Notes under the pieces: generated by a model
Told to the model about the DNA's origin: nothing
The model's input: only the letters and a program-made list of their open reading frames with translations
Database searches by the model: none
Source: CAADGL01 sp964643885
GTDB lineage: Bacteria; Planctomycetota; Phycisphaerae; UBA1845; Fen-1342
Direction: 5' to 3'
DNA length: 64,000 bases
Assembly: GCA_964643885.1 (NCBI GenBank)
Contig: CAZXUI010000002.1
Span: forward strand, 1 to 64,000
Made by a program: the position numbers and the translations under genes
Shown: in pieces, positions 1 through 7,995 of the stretch
Layout of the letters: each line of letters starts with the position of its first letter
Numbering within the stretch: position 1 is the first letter of the stretch

Positions 1-130
1 CTCGACCCAATCCCCGTGGGACGCTAAACACCTACGCGCTTGCCCATGCCACCCGGCCGGCGCGCGTTCCCAAAAAACTCACCAGCGCGCGTGAGTTTCG
101 TAACCCACCTCTCAATAGAAGCAGCAGAGC

Positions 131-155
131 CGTGCGGAGGTCCGCACGAGGGAGG
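131..155 (+). promoter_or_regulatory. Hairpin abutting the ribosome binding site of the lipoprotein gene
   Basis: CGTGCGGA (131-138) and TCCGCACG (141-148) are perfect 8-bp inverted arms with a 2-base loop. They are followed directly by the Shine-Dalgarno AGGGAGG (149-155), six bases before the ATG at 161. A stem this close to the RBS could affect translation or mRNA stability. That role is inferred; only the palindrome is seen. Confidence 0.35.
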
Positions 156-160
156 CTGTT

Positions 161-763
161 ATGAGATTGCGCTGGTTTGCGGCGGTTGTGATGGTCGGCG
201 GGTTGGGTTTGCTGGCGGGTTGCCCGTTCGGGTTCGATCTCGGATTCGGCCTGGGCGGCGGAGCGATTCCGGACGGGACGTACACTGGAGACGTCAGCGC
301 CGTGACGAACTTCTGGGAGGGCGAGACGCTCAGCGATCAGGACGAGTACGAGGGCGAGACTTTCGGAACTTTCCAAGGCGGCGTGCTGCTGGACGACGCC
401 GGCGACAGCTACGAGGTCGGCGGCGTGGACTTCCTGGAAGACGGCGCCTACGAGATCATGCGCGAGGTCAACTACGTCGACTTCGGCCCCTGGGGCTATG
501 AGATCGCCTTCGACCTCACCGCGGAGTGGAACTCCATCCCCATGACCGGGTGGGAGATCGCGACGTACAGCCTGAACGCGGACGGCACGCTCGATCTGTT
601 CGACGAGATCGAACTGACGTCGGAAGACTGGTACGACGGCGGCTGGTGGACGATTCACTCCGACGCCTACGCCACACTCTTGCCCGGGCAGGCGCCGGCG
701 CCCGGACCGGGCCGGCCGGGACGGGACCTGCTGGACCTCAAGTCGGGCAAGATTCGGCGCTGA
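161..763 (+). CDS. Small secreted lipoprotein of unknown function
   Basis: A 200-residue protein with a lipoprotein signal peptide: a basic MRLRW start, a hydrophobic stretch and the lipobox LLAGC with the acceptor cysteine near residue 20. The mature part is acidic and rich in Gly, Asp, Trp and Tyr, as expected for an exported beta-rich protein. No catalytic motif is recognisable. The start is supported by AGGGAGG six bases upstream. The gene stands alone and converges on the WD40-kinase gene that ends at 892. It is probably membrane anchored, but the function is unknown. The lipoprotein assignment is well supported; nothing beyond that is. Confidence 0.8.
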   Translation: MRLRWFAAVVMVGGLGLLAGCPFGFDLGFGLGGGAIPDGTYTGDVSAVTNFWEGETLSDQDEYEGETFGTFQGGVLLDDAGDSYEVGGVDFLEDGAYEIMREVNYVDFGPWGYEIAFDLTAEWNSIPMTGWEIATYSLNADGTLDLFDEIELTSEDWYDGGWWTIHSDAYATLLPGQAPAPGPGRPGRDLLDLKSGKIRR

Positions 764-891
764 ACAAACGGATAAGTCTTTGATTACCTCGCAAGGGTCG
801 GGCCGACGACATGGGCCGGTTGGTGACAACCGGCTCGTGTTCGTCTCGGCCGAAGGCGGCTCCGCGGCACCAGCGGCCGCGCAGGTCGCGT

Positions 892-3800
892 TCACGGTTC
901 AGCCGGCCGGCCGGCGGTCTGACCAGCGGCCGGCCGGGAACGCGCCTGGCGCTCGCCCCGGCCGAGCGAGTCCCACAGGCACACGCTCCCGTCGAAACCA
1001 CCGGAAGCCAGTTGCGTACCGTCGGGGCTCCAGGTCAGGCACATGACCGTCCCAGCGTGGCGCGTCAGGGCCATCAGCTCGTGCCCGGTGGCGACATCCC
1101 ACAGGCGGATGCGCCGGTCCTTCGAGCCAGCCGCCAGCCGCGTACCGTCCGGGCTGAACGCGACGCTCCAGACGACGCTCTGATCGCCGGCCGGCGCGCC
1201 GCCGGAGCGGAGCACGTGAATCTCGCGGCCCGTCGCCGCATCGCAAATTCGCGCGGCACCGTCGTACGACGCCGTCGCCAGCAGCCTGTCATCGAAGCTG
1301 AAGGCGACATTGACGATCCGCTGAGTACCGTGCCGGACACTGACCAGCTCGCGGCCCGTAGCGACGTCGTGGATCTTGCAGCGGCCATCCGAGGTCCAGG
1401 TGACGAGCCTGTCGCCCCGGTTGCTGAACAAGGCTCCGCCGAAGCTGGCCGCGTCCAGCGGCAGTTCCCAGATTCGCCTGCCGCCGTCGATCCGATACAT
1501 CTGGAGCGCCCCGCGCAACAGTCCGATGGCCAGCCAGCGGGTATCCGGACTGACGACCGGCGCGATCAGGAGCAGCTCCGTTGTCCGCACTGCGGGCTCG
1601 CCGCGGACGAGCAGTGCGCCGACGGGTTCGCGCGGGCTGTTCGAGACCCACTCGAGCGGCTCCGGCGGGCGCACCCAGCCGTTGACGTCCCAGCCGTCTC
1701 GCGGGGGCAGGCGCTCGAGCAATCGGCCGGTGGTCGTGTCCCAGCAACGCTGATGCGTGAACAGTTTCGTGCCGTCGGGGGAAAACGTCACCAGCAGCAC
1801 GAAGTACTTGCCGGTATCGAAGACCGGCGGCTCCGGCACGGGCAGCACATCCCAAAGTTTGAAGTTCCCGTCGCCCAGCGAGACGGACAGCACTTCGTCG
1901 CGACCGGCGAGAAACGCGACCTGATTCGCGCTGCTGCGATGACCGCGGCGGCAGGAGATGGCCGCTCCGGCGGCCACGTCCCAGACACGAACGGTCTGAT
2001 CGGTGGACGCCGACACGAGCCGCGAGCCGTCGGGGCTGAACGAGACGTAGGTCAGGGCCGCCGTGTGCCCGGCGAGCGTGCGCATCTCGCGGCCGGATCG
2101 CGTGTCGTAAAGGCGGATTGCGGAGTCCTGCGACGCGACGGCGAGCTGTCGGCCGTCGGGGCTGAACTCGACGTGGCTGGCGTCGAGGCCTTCGTAATCG
2201 ACGGCGAGCAGCTCGCGGGCGGATTCGATGTCCCAAAGTCGAAAGCCGGCGCTCGGCTTGGTATGGGCCGAGGCGAGTACACAGCCGTCCGGGTGGAAGG
2301 CGAGCGCATTGACCCACGACTGCGGCTTGTCGAGCAGGCCGAGCGGGCGGCCCGACGCGCAGTCCCAAAGCCGGATCGGGTCGGAAACGGCTGCCGCCAA
2401 GGTGCCGCTGGCCAGTGATGCGCCGTCCGGACTGAAGGCGAGCGCCCAGATCGGCTCGCCCGGGTGCGCCTGGAATCGTGCCAGCAGGGCTCCCGTCAGC
2501 GCGTCGCAGAGGCAGAGTTCGCCGCTCTTCAGGCCGACCGCGATGCGGCGGCCGTCACGGCTGAGTGCCAGCGTGGTCGGCTCCGCGTCGGCCAGCCGGC
2601 CAAGCTGGCGGGCGCTCCCGCTGCGGGACTCGATCGAGTAGAGGGTGCCGTCGCTGCCAGGGACGATGAGCGAGCGGCCGTCCGGCATCAGCGCGAACCG
2701 GCCCACGACGGCGCCGGGGGCGGCGTATGTCGCGAGCGACTGGTCGAGGCGGCCGTGCAGGTAGCGCCATTCCCAGCCGCGCAGCGCCGGCGGCGCTGCG
2801 TCCAGGCGCGCCCTGGCGGCCGCCGCATCGTTGACCATCAGGGCGGCGTCGGCCGCGGCCAGGCAGGCCTTGTAGGTCTCCCAATCCGCTTTCTGCCGCA
2901 GCCGCAGCTCGGCCTGCGCGAGTGCGAGCGCGTCGGCCTCGGCCTGCTGGGCTCGCCAGGTGGCGCGGGTGGTGGCGATGATCCCGGCGATCAGGGACAG
3001 GAACACGGCCACGCCGGCGAGGACCGGGGCGCGATGCCGCTGAAGCTGCTTGCGAAGGACATAGAGGCGCGAATCGCGCTTGGCGTCGATCGGCTCGCCG
3101 GCCAGATAGCGCTGGAGGTCGCGCGACAGCTCGCCGGCGCTTTGGTATCTTCGAGCGCGGTCCTTTTGCAGGCACTTGAGCACGATCGTCTCGACCTCGT
3201 CGTTGATCTCGCGACGGAAGCTGCTCAGGCGAACCGGTCTGGCGTTCTGGATATTGTCGAGCACCGTCCGCAGGCTGCCGCTGACCGGATAGGGAAAGCG
3301 GCCCGTCAGTGCCTGGTAGAGAACGACGCCCAGGGAGTACACGTCGGTGCGCACGTCGATGTTGCCGGCAAGCCCCTCGGCCTGTTCGGGCGAAGCCCAG
3401 GGCAGTGAGCCGACGAACTGGCCGGTCTGCGTGAACGTCTCGGCGGCGTGAACGGGCGGGCTGGGCGCCGCCTGCGGGCCGCCGGAATCGTGCCTGGCGG
3501 CGGCCCGGCCGACCGTGCCGGGGTCGATTCTGGCCAGGCCGAAATCGAGCACGTGCGGTTCGCCGCTGCGGTCGATGCGGATGTTTCCGGGTTTCAGGTC
3601 GCGGTGTATCACGCCGCAGAGCTGGGCGGCGCTGACGGCGTCGCAGATCTTCACGAAGAGCCGCAGAATCGCGTCGACGCTCAGGCCGGCGTGGGCGACG
3701 TAGCTGTCGAGCGGCTGGCCCTCGACATAGTTCATCACGAAGTAGGAGTGGCCGGCCGCGGTGCCGCTGTCGTGGATGGAGACGATGTTGGGATGCCGCA

Positions 3801-4239
3801 GCAGGCTCAGAACGCGCACCTCGCGCTCGAAGCGCAGGCGGTCGGAGGCGTCCGCGAAGGGACCCTGCTTCATCACCTTGATGGCGACCTCGCGCCGCGT
3901 CGACTCCTGAATCGCGTGGTAGACGACGCCCTGGCTGCCGCCGCGGATCTCGCCCAGCATCTCGTAGCCCGGGATCGCGTCCGGCAGGAGGCCGGCGGAG
4001 GATTCGCCGCCGAGCACGGTGGAGACCGGCACCGACACGCCGGCCAGGCGGCGGGCCTGTTGAATCAGCGCCAGCTTGCGAAGCTCGGCCGTGAGCTGTG
4101 GAGCGAGATCCGGATGGGCGCTGAGGACGGCCGCATCCGGGAGGGGCTCGCCGCACGCTCGACGGAGGCGAACCTCCTCGAGCACGCGCGCGAGCCGCGC
4201 TGCATCGATCTGTGCGTCCGCCGGCTGCGCTCCGTCCAC
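892..4239 (-). CDS. Membrane Ser/Thr protein kinase with C-terminal WD40 propeller
   Basis: An 1115-residue Hanks-type kinase. The N-terminal ~85 residues are a helical leader of the kind seen next to planctomycete kinases. The kinase domain spans about 91-375, with a Gly-rich loop (GGSQG, ~100-104), VAIK lysine ~121, HRDLKPGN ~212-219 and DFG ~232-234, so all catalytic residues are present. A single membrane segment (~404-424) is followed by a helical linker. From ~505 to the end there are repeated WD40 blades (many SPDG..LAS....VRLWD units), probably enough for two propellers. The topology implies a cytoplasmic kinase with the propeller on the far side of the membrane. The start is a GTG, 19 bases after the sigma gene, so the two are surely co-transcribed. 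The kinase probably modulates that sigma factor (inference from known ECF/kinase linkage in planctomycetes). Confidence 0.93.
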   Translation of the reverse strand: MDGAQPADAQIDAARLARVLEEVRLRRACGEPLPDAAVLSAHPDLAPQLTAELRKLALIQQARRLAGVSVPVSTVLGGESSAGLLPDAIPGYEMLGEIRGGSQGVVYHAIQESTRREVAIKVMKQGPFADASDRLRFEREVRVLSLLRHPNIVSIHDSGTAAGHSYFVMNYVEGQPLDSYVAHAGLSVDAILRLFVKICDAVSAAQLCGVIHRDLKPGNIRIDRSGEPHVLDFGLARIDPGTVGRAAARHDSGGPQAAPSPPVHAAETFTQTGQFVGSLPWASPEQAEGLAGNIDVRTDVYSLGVVLYQALTGRFPYPVSGSLRTVLDNIQNARPVRLSSFRREINDEVETIVLKCLQKDRARRYQSAGELSRDLQRYLAGEPIDAKRDSRLYVLRKQLQRHRAPVLAGVAVFLSLIAGIIATTRATWRAQQAEADALALAQAELRLRQKADWETYKACLAAADAALMVNDAAAARARLDAAPPALRGWEWRYLHGRLDQSLATYAAPGAVVGRFALMPDGRSLIVPGSDGTLYSIESRSGSARQLGRLADAEPTTLALSRDGRRIAVGLKSGELCLCDALTGALLARFQAHPGEPIWALAFSPDGASLASGTLAAAVSDPIRLWDCASGRPLGLLDKPQSWVNALAFHPDGCVLASAHTKPSAGFRLWDIESARELLAVDYEGLDASHVEFSPDGRQLAVASQDSAIRLYDTRSGREMRTLAGHTAALTYVSFSPDGSRLVSASTDQTVRVWDVAAGAAISCRRGHRSSANQVAFLAGRDEVLSVSLGDGNFKLWDVLPVPEPPVFDTGKYFVLLVTFSPDGTKLFTHQRCWDTTTGRLLERLPPRDGWDVNGWVRPPEPLEWVSNSPREPVGALLVRGEPAVRTTELLLIAPVVSPDTRWLAIGLLRGALQMYRIDGGRRIWELPLDAASFGGALFSNRGDRLVTWTSDGRCKIHDVATGRELVSVRHGTQRIVNVAFSFDDRLLATASYDGAARICDAATGREIHVLRSGGAPAGDQSVVWSVAFSPDGTRLAAGSKDRRIRLWDVATGHELMALTRHAGTVMCLTWSPDGTQLASGGFDGSVCLWDSLGRGERQARSRPAAGQTAGRPAEP

Positions 4240-4258
4240 GTTCGATCCGCCGCCCTGC

Positions 4259-4897
4259 TCACTGTTTCCGCGAGAAGAACCGAGCCGATTCGCCCATCCG
4301 CGACCGCAGCGCCGCCAGCGCCCGGCCCAGCAGCATGTGAACGGCGCCCTCGCTGCGCTGGAGCTGCGCTGCGCAGGCCGCGATCGGCTGCATCTCGATG
4401 TAGCGCATCCGCAGCACGTCGCGGTAGTCCGGCTCGAGGCAGTCCAGTGCGGATTGCAGCACTTCGACGGCCTCCCGCGCGGCGGCCGAGCGGCTCGGCG
4501 TGCTCGAATGGGTCGCGAGCTGCTCCAGCAGCGGGATCATGTCCTGCGCCTCGTCGGCCAGCCGGCCCCAGCCGCCGCCGCGCTTGGCGGCGCGGAGCGC
4601 CTTGACCGCGTCCATCAGGCGGTTCTCGGCGATCTGAAGCAGCCACGCGTGGAAAGCCGCCTGGCCGCGCGGCTCGAAGGTGCTGATTCGCTGGTACACC
4701 ACGATGCAGGTGTCCTGAACGACGTCCTCGGCCGAGAGCGATCCGCGGACATCCTGCGGGATGCGGCGGGAAACGTCCGCCGCGAGGCGATCGAAATGCC
4801 GCAGCAGGAGCCGCTCGAGGGAGTCGCCATCCCCGGACACGGCGGCGCGAAGCAGCGCGTCGTCAGCAGCGCCCCCGGCGGGGGCCACGTCGCTCAT
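4259..4897 (-). CDS. ECF-type RNA polymerase sigma factor
   Basis: A 212-residue sigma-70 family protein of the ECF class. Region 2 includes the SAEDVVQDTCIVVYQ segment and the AFHAWLLQIAENRLMDAVK stretch. Region 4 has the EPDYRDVLRMRYIE and EGAVHMLLGRALAALR helix-turn-helix. I chose MSDVAP at 4897 rather than the ATG 45 bases upstream because the extra residues do not resemble the family. It is the first gene of a two-gene unit with the WD40-kinase. It differs from the other three ECF factors in this window, which carry the LQPTALVHEAYLRL signature, so it belongs to another ECF subgroup. Confidence 0.9.
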   Translation of the reverse strand: MSDVAPAGGAADDALLRAAVSGDGDSLERLLLRHFDRLAADVSRRIPQDVRGSLSAEDVVQDTCIVVYQRISTFEPRGQAAFHAWLLQIAENRLMDAVKALRAAKRGGGWGRLADEAQDMIPLLEQLATHSSTPSRSAAAREAVEVLQSALDCLEPDYRDVLRMRYIEMQPIAACAAQLQRSEGAVHMLLGRALAALRSRMGESARFFSRKQ

Positions 4898-5044
4898 GGA
4901 TTTCCCGAACCGAAGCACCGACCCCGAAAACCAGCTTAACATTGCCTATCGGGACAGGCAAGAGCAAGGCGGGCCGCGAACGGCGCAGCGCAGGGCGGGG
5001 CGCGGGCCGGACCGCTGCGGACGCACGAGCGGAGGCTCGATTCC

Positions 5045-5158
5045 TCAGAGCTGCTGCGCCGTCGGCCGAACGATGATTTCGTTGACGGCCACTTGCGGCG
5101 GCTGCTCGATCGCGTATCGAACGGCACTGGCGGTCGCGGCGCTCGTGAAGACGAATCC
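5045..5158 (-). pseudogene. 3' remnant of a short-chain dehydrogenase gene
   Basis: The minus strand encodes about 37 residues ending in YAIEQPPQVAVNEIIVRPTA and then QQL and a stop. This closely matches the C-terminus of NAD(P)-dependent short-chain dehydrogenases of the COG4221 type, which typically end in a PPHVNVNEI.IRPT pattern. No Rossmann fold or catalytic YxxxK part lies upstream in any frame; that DNA is instead occupied by repeats. I read it as a gene fossil. It is too short to be functional. Confidence 0.6.
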
Positions 5159-5208
5159 GGCGCGACCCACCTGAGCCGTCGCCGCAGGACCCGGGAGAAT
5201 GCCCGCAC

Positions 5209-5242
5209 GGGGACCACACGATCGGCGCGATCGCCATCTTGG
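5209..5242 (+). repeat. Dispersed ~33-bp repeat, copy 1
   Basis: GGGACCACACGATCGGCGCG followed by ATCGCCATCTTGG. A second copy in the same orientation lies at 7810-7842 and differs at only a few positions. Both are intergenic and both contain the palindrome GCGATCGC or a close variant. Confidence 0.55.
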
Positions 5243-5304
5243 ATGAAGCCTTCCGCTATCTTCAAGCCACCGGCTGCGGTTGCTTCGCCTGGCGGGCACG
5301 AGCG

Positions 5305-5356
5305 GCGACAGGTCGGAGACCTGTCGCCCAGTGACCGGCCAGAGGCGGGTCCCCCA
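5305..5356 (+). repeat. Hairpin and diverged copy of the 26-bp repeat family
   Basis: GCGACAGGTC (5305-5314) and GACCTGTCGC (5318-5327) form a perfect 10-bp stem with a 3-base loop. The bases that follow (5331-5355) match the unit of the tandem array at 52945-53138 at 21 of 25 positions, so this is a dispersed, decayed copy of that family. Confidence 0.5.
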
Positions 5357-5376
5357 TGCTAGGAGCAGCGTGGTCC

Positions 5377-5444
5377 CTGTCACTTGTCACCTGTCACGTG
5401 TCACCTGTCACCTGTCACCCTGGTGCAAAGTGGGAATCTCGCAC
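5377..5444 (+). repeat. Heptamer array (NTGTCAC x6) with conserved flank
   Basis: Six contiguous 7-base units of the form NTGTCAC occupy 5377-5418. A flank then reads CTGGTGCAAAGTGGGAATCT and continues CGCAC. An inverted, shorter copy of the same element, with the same flank, lies at 26371-26423. It sits just past the stop of the dockerin-tailed gene ending at 5462. Confidence 0.6.
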
Positions 5445-5461
5445 TAGCGTGCCGGCGCCGC

Positions 5462-6226
5462 TCAGCAGTCGCCGTCTCCGTAATTGCCCAGCAGCGTGAT
5501 CAGATCCTCGAAATCCGTGTCGCCGTCGGCGTCGATGTCGCCGTCTGCATCGACGCCGTAGGCGGACAGCAGAATCAGAAGGTCGGAGAAGTCGACGCAG
5601 CCGTCGCCGTTCAGGTCGCCGGCCTGAAGGCGGCGGACCTGGATGCCGTTGATGCCCGACTGCACGTTCGCACTAAACAACCCCGAATGCAACCCGATCC
5701 GCCCGTCGGACACCGTCACGGTGTGCCGCGAATACGTGACGCCCTCCTCGTGCCGGCCGGGCCACGCTCCACCGATCCACACCGGCCCCTGGTCGGCGAA
5801 ATCCACCCGCGTCCGGCTCAGCAGCGACGGAGTGTTCGGCGTCATCGCGTAAATCAGCACTTCGTACGGCCCGCTGGGAAGGTTGTTGATCCAGATGCAC
5901 ACGTCGACCGGGTCGTTGAAGCCGATCAGCATCTCGTCCATGAGCAGCTCATCATCCCCGGCCGTGGCGGGATCGTCGGCGACGAGGAGCTGCGTCCCGC
6001 CGATATTGTTGAGAGTCACACCGGTGAACTCGCCCGCTAGGTTCTGCAGCGGGTAGTGCTCACCCACGATCGGCACGCCCACCACATTCCAGGCTCCGGG
6101 CAACCCCGCCGCCGCATAGTCGGCCGAGGGTAACGACAACGGCTGCCCGAAAACGATGTTGTACGACTGTCCCACGGCGGTTCCGGCGAACAGCCCGGCG
6201 GCGAGCAAGGCGACGATGCGCTTCAT
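5462..6226 (-). CDS. Secreted protein with C-terminal dockerin-like domain
   Basis: A 254-residue exported protein. MKRIVALLAAGLFAGTAVGQ is a classic signal peptide. A ~170-residue beta-rich body of unknown fold follows, then a dockerin-like doublet with two Ca-binding loops (GDLNGDGCVDFSDL and GDIDADGDTDFEDL), each followed by LL..YG, ending in YGDGDC. The start at 6226 is fixed by GAGGAGGT a few bases upstream; the longer frame is rejected. The domain resembles what NCBI calls GC-type dockerin anchors in Phycisphaerae (from memory). A role in surface attachment is inferred, since no cohesin gene is visible in the window. It is transcribed divergently from the MocR gene. Confidence 0.88.
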   Translation of the reverse strand: MKRIVALLAAGLFAGTAVGQSYNIVFGQPLSLPSADYAAAGLPGAWNVVGVPIVGEHYPLQNLAGEFTGVTLNNIGGTQLLVADDPATAGDDELLMDEMLIGFNDPVDVCIWINNLPSGPYEVLIYAMTPNTPSLLSRTRVDFADQGPVWIGGAWPGRHEEGVTYSRHTVTVSDGRIGLHSGLFSANVQSGINGIQVRRLQAGDLNGDGCVDFSDLLILLSAYGVDADGDIDADGDTDFEDLITLLGNYGDGDC

Positions 6227-6325
6227 GGCTGACCTCCTCATGATGCGGTGGATGGCAACGCGGGCGGACGCGTGTCCGCCCCGGTCGTTTCGCTTCGGAC
6301 CCCGCTCCCGATCGCGGCCACTGAC

Positions 6326-6353
6326 TTGACGCGGCTTGCACGTTTGTTATAGT
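6326..6353 (+). promoter_or_regulatory. Sigma-70-like promoter of the MocR gene (leaderless)
   Basis: TTGACG (6326-6331), a 16-base spacer and TATAGT (6348-6353). The expected transcription start, about seven bases past the -10, falls within a base or two of the ATG at 6362, so the mRNA should have essentially no 5' leader. There is no Shine-Dalgarno sequence. Confidence 0.6.
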
Positions 6354-6386
6354 ACATACAAATGAACACATCAGTACAAACTATAA
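6347..6386 (+). promoter_or_regulatory. Inverted repeat overlapping the MocR -10 and start codon
   Basis: TTATAGT (6347-6353) and ACTATAA (6380-6386) are perfect 7-bp arms separated by 26 bases. Inner GTAC motifs extend the symmetry partly. The repeat spans the -10 box, transcription start and ATG, the expected place for an autoregulatory operator. That function is inferred. Confidence 0.45.
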
Positions 6387-7687
6387 TTGCCGGCAGAACC
6401 GCTGTCAAGATCGCCGAAACCATCGAACGGGCCATTCGTGCCGGACAGCTTGCCCCCGGCGATCCGCTCCCCACGGTTCGTGCGCTGGCCGCGGCGCGGC
6501 GCGTCAGCCCCGCCACCGTCGCCTCGGCGTACCGGCTCCTTCAGGCACGCGCGCTACTTGTCGCGCATGGCCGGCGCGGCACGCGCGTCGGCCCGCGGCC
6601 GCTGGCAGGAGCGCAGCGGCGGCATATCGTCCCGCCGGGGGCGGTCGACCTTTCCGACGGCAACCCCGATCCGGCCCTGCTGCCAGCGTTTGACCGCATC
6701 CTGCGTGACCTGGATTACGGGCCGCACCTGTACGGCGGCAACACCCTGCACGCCGGCCTCATCGCGCAGATGGGCCGCGAGATGGAGGCGGACGGAATCC
6801 GCGTCGGGCCGTTCTGCGTCGTGCAGGGCGCGATGGATGGCATCGATCGGCTCTTGTCCGAGCACCTGCGGCCGGGCGACCGCGTGGCGGTTGAGGATCC
6901 CGGCTTCACCGGCCATCACGACCTCGTGGCCTCGCGTGGGCTCTCACTCGCGCCGGTACGGATCGACACGGAGGGCATGCGGCCGGACGCGCTGGACGGC
7001 GTCTGCCGGGAGGGCGTACAGGCCGTGCTCATCACCCCGCGGGCGCAGAGCCCGGCCGGCGCGATGCTCTCGCCCCAGCGGGCGGGCGAGCTGCGCCGGG
7101 TTTTGCGCCGCTGGCCCGAAGTACTCGTCATCGAGGATGACCACGCGAGCTTCCTGTGTGCGGGACCATTTCAGCGGGTGCACGAGCCGGAGGGCCGCTG
7201 GGCGCACATTCGCTCCTTTTCCAAGGCGTTCAATCCAGACATGCGATTGGCGGTGATGACGGGCGACGAGCGAACTTTGACGCGGCTGCTCGACCGCCTG
7301 GTCGTGATCGAGCGGTGGACGAGCTTCCTTTTGCAGACGGCGGCGCACCGGTTGCTGACGGATGCGGACGTGCGCAATCGGGTGACGCTCGCCGGGCGGA
7401 TCTACGACGAGCGGCGTGAAGCGCTGCTCGCGGCGCTGCGCCGGCGTGGTTTCGATCCGCAGGGGGTGTCGGGCTACAATATCTGGCTTCCGGTCGGGGA
7501 GGAGACGTCGACGGTGCAGGGGCTGGCCGCGGCGGGCTGGGCGGTTGCGGCCGGCGAGCGTTTCCGCCTCGCCAGTCCGGCGGGCATCCGCATCACGGCC
7601 GCCCGTCTGACTCCGAGTGACGCCGAACGGTTCGCGTCGTCACTGGCGGCTGTATTGGCCCCACCGCGGCGCTCGCCGACGGTATGA
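6362..7687 (+). CDS. MocR-family (GntR-HTH plus aminotransferase fold) transcriptional regulator
   Basis: A 441-residue regulator. Residues ~10-75 form a GntR winged helix (IAETIERAIRAGQLAPGDPLPTVRALA). Residues ~95-435 form a fold-type I PLP enzyme domain with the cofactor lysine in SFSKAFNP (~288), the Asp region IEDDHA (~258-262) and the glycine stretch VQGAMDG. It is closest in layout to PtsJ-type MocR proteins, which sense PLP or a related ligand; that comparison is from family knowledge. The ATG at 6362 agrees with the family start and with the leaderless promoter. It interrupts the minus-strand array of dockerin-tailed genes and has no obvious metabolic partner in the window, so its target is unknown; autoregulation is likely. 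Confidence 0.88.
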   Translation: MNTSVQTIIAGRTAVKIAETIERAIRAGQLAPGDPLPTVRALAAARRVSPATVASAYRLLQARALLVAHGRRGTRVGPRPLAGAQRRHIVPPGAVDLSDGNPDPALLPAFDRILRDLDYGPHLYGGNTLHAGLIAQMGREMEADGIRVGPFCVVQGAMDGIDRLLSEHLRPGDRVAVEDPGFTGHHDLVASRGLSLAPVRIDTEGMRPDALDGVCREGVQAVLITPRAQSPAGAMLSPQRAGELRRVLRRWPEVLVIEDDHASFLCAGPFQRVHEPEGRWAHIRSFSKAFNPDMRLAVMTGDERTLTRLLDRLVVIERWTSFLLQTAAHRLLTDADVRNRVTLAGRIYDERREALLAALRRRGFDPQGVSGYNIWLPVGEETSTVQGLAAAGWAVAAGERFRLASPAGIRITAARLTPSDAERFASSLAAVLAPPRRSPTV

Positions 7688-7995
7688 AAGCGGCCATTGC
7701 GAATGGCGAATCGCGAGTAACGGATTGCGGGGAGACGTATGGCTTCTGTGATTCCGACGACGCGGTTCGAGGTTCTCCGTCTGTGAATCGCTCCACCCGG
7801 TTCGGCAACGGGACCACACAATCGCCGCGATCGCCATCCTGGGCGAGTAGCGGCGGGCTCCTGCCGACGCGAACAACGGTCGGCCGGGAACACCCACGAT
7901 TCCTCGAGCAGCAGCGTGAGGCCCGCGCCGTCGAAAGCCGCGTCCGCATGACGTGACTGGCGGAATTCGCCGCGCGCGGGATCGGATCTCACAAA
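7688..7995. other. Intergenic region with one dispersed repeat and no gene
   Basis: Convergent gap between the MocR gene and the next dockerin-tailed gene. It contains the second copy of the 33-bp repeat (7810-7842). Open frames here have no recognisable product. Confidence 0.5.
7810..7842 (+). repeat. Dispersed ~33-bp repeat, copy 2
   Basis: GGGACCACACAATCGCCGCG followed by ATCGCCATCCTGG. It is nearly identical to 5209-5242 and in the same orientation, also between genes. Confidence 0.55.

Larger units (their letters stand above)
4943..5461. other. Repeat-rich intergenic region with no intact gene
   Basis: About 520 bases between the sigma gene and the first dockerin-tailed gene. It holds the SDR remnant, the 33-bp repeat, the hairpin/26-bp-type repeat and the heptamer array listed separately. 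The remaining open frames look like random shadows. Confidence 0.6.

Noticed and set aside
811..2418. Long plus-strand open frames opposite the WD40-kinase
   Set aside because: They are antisense shadows caused by high GC; the minus-strand kinase has full family signatures and these have none.
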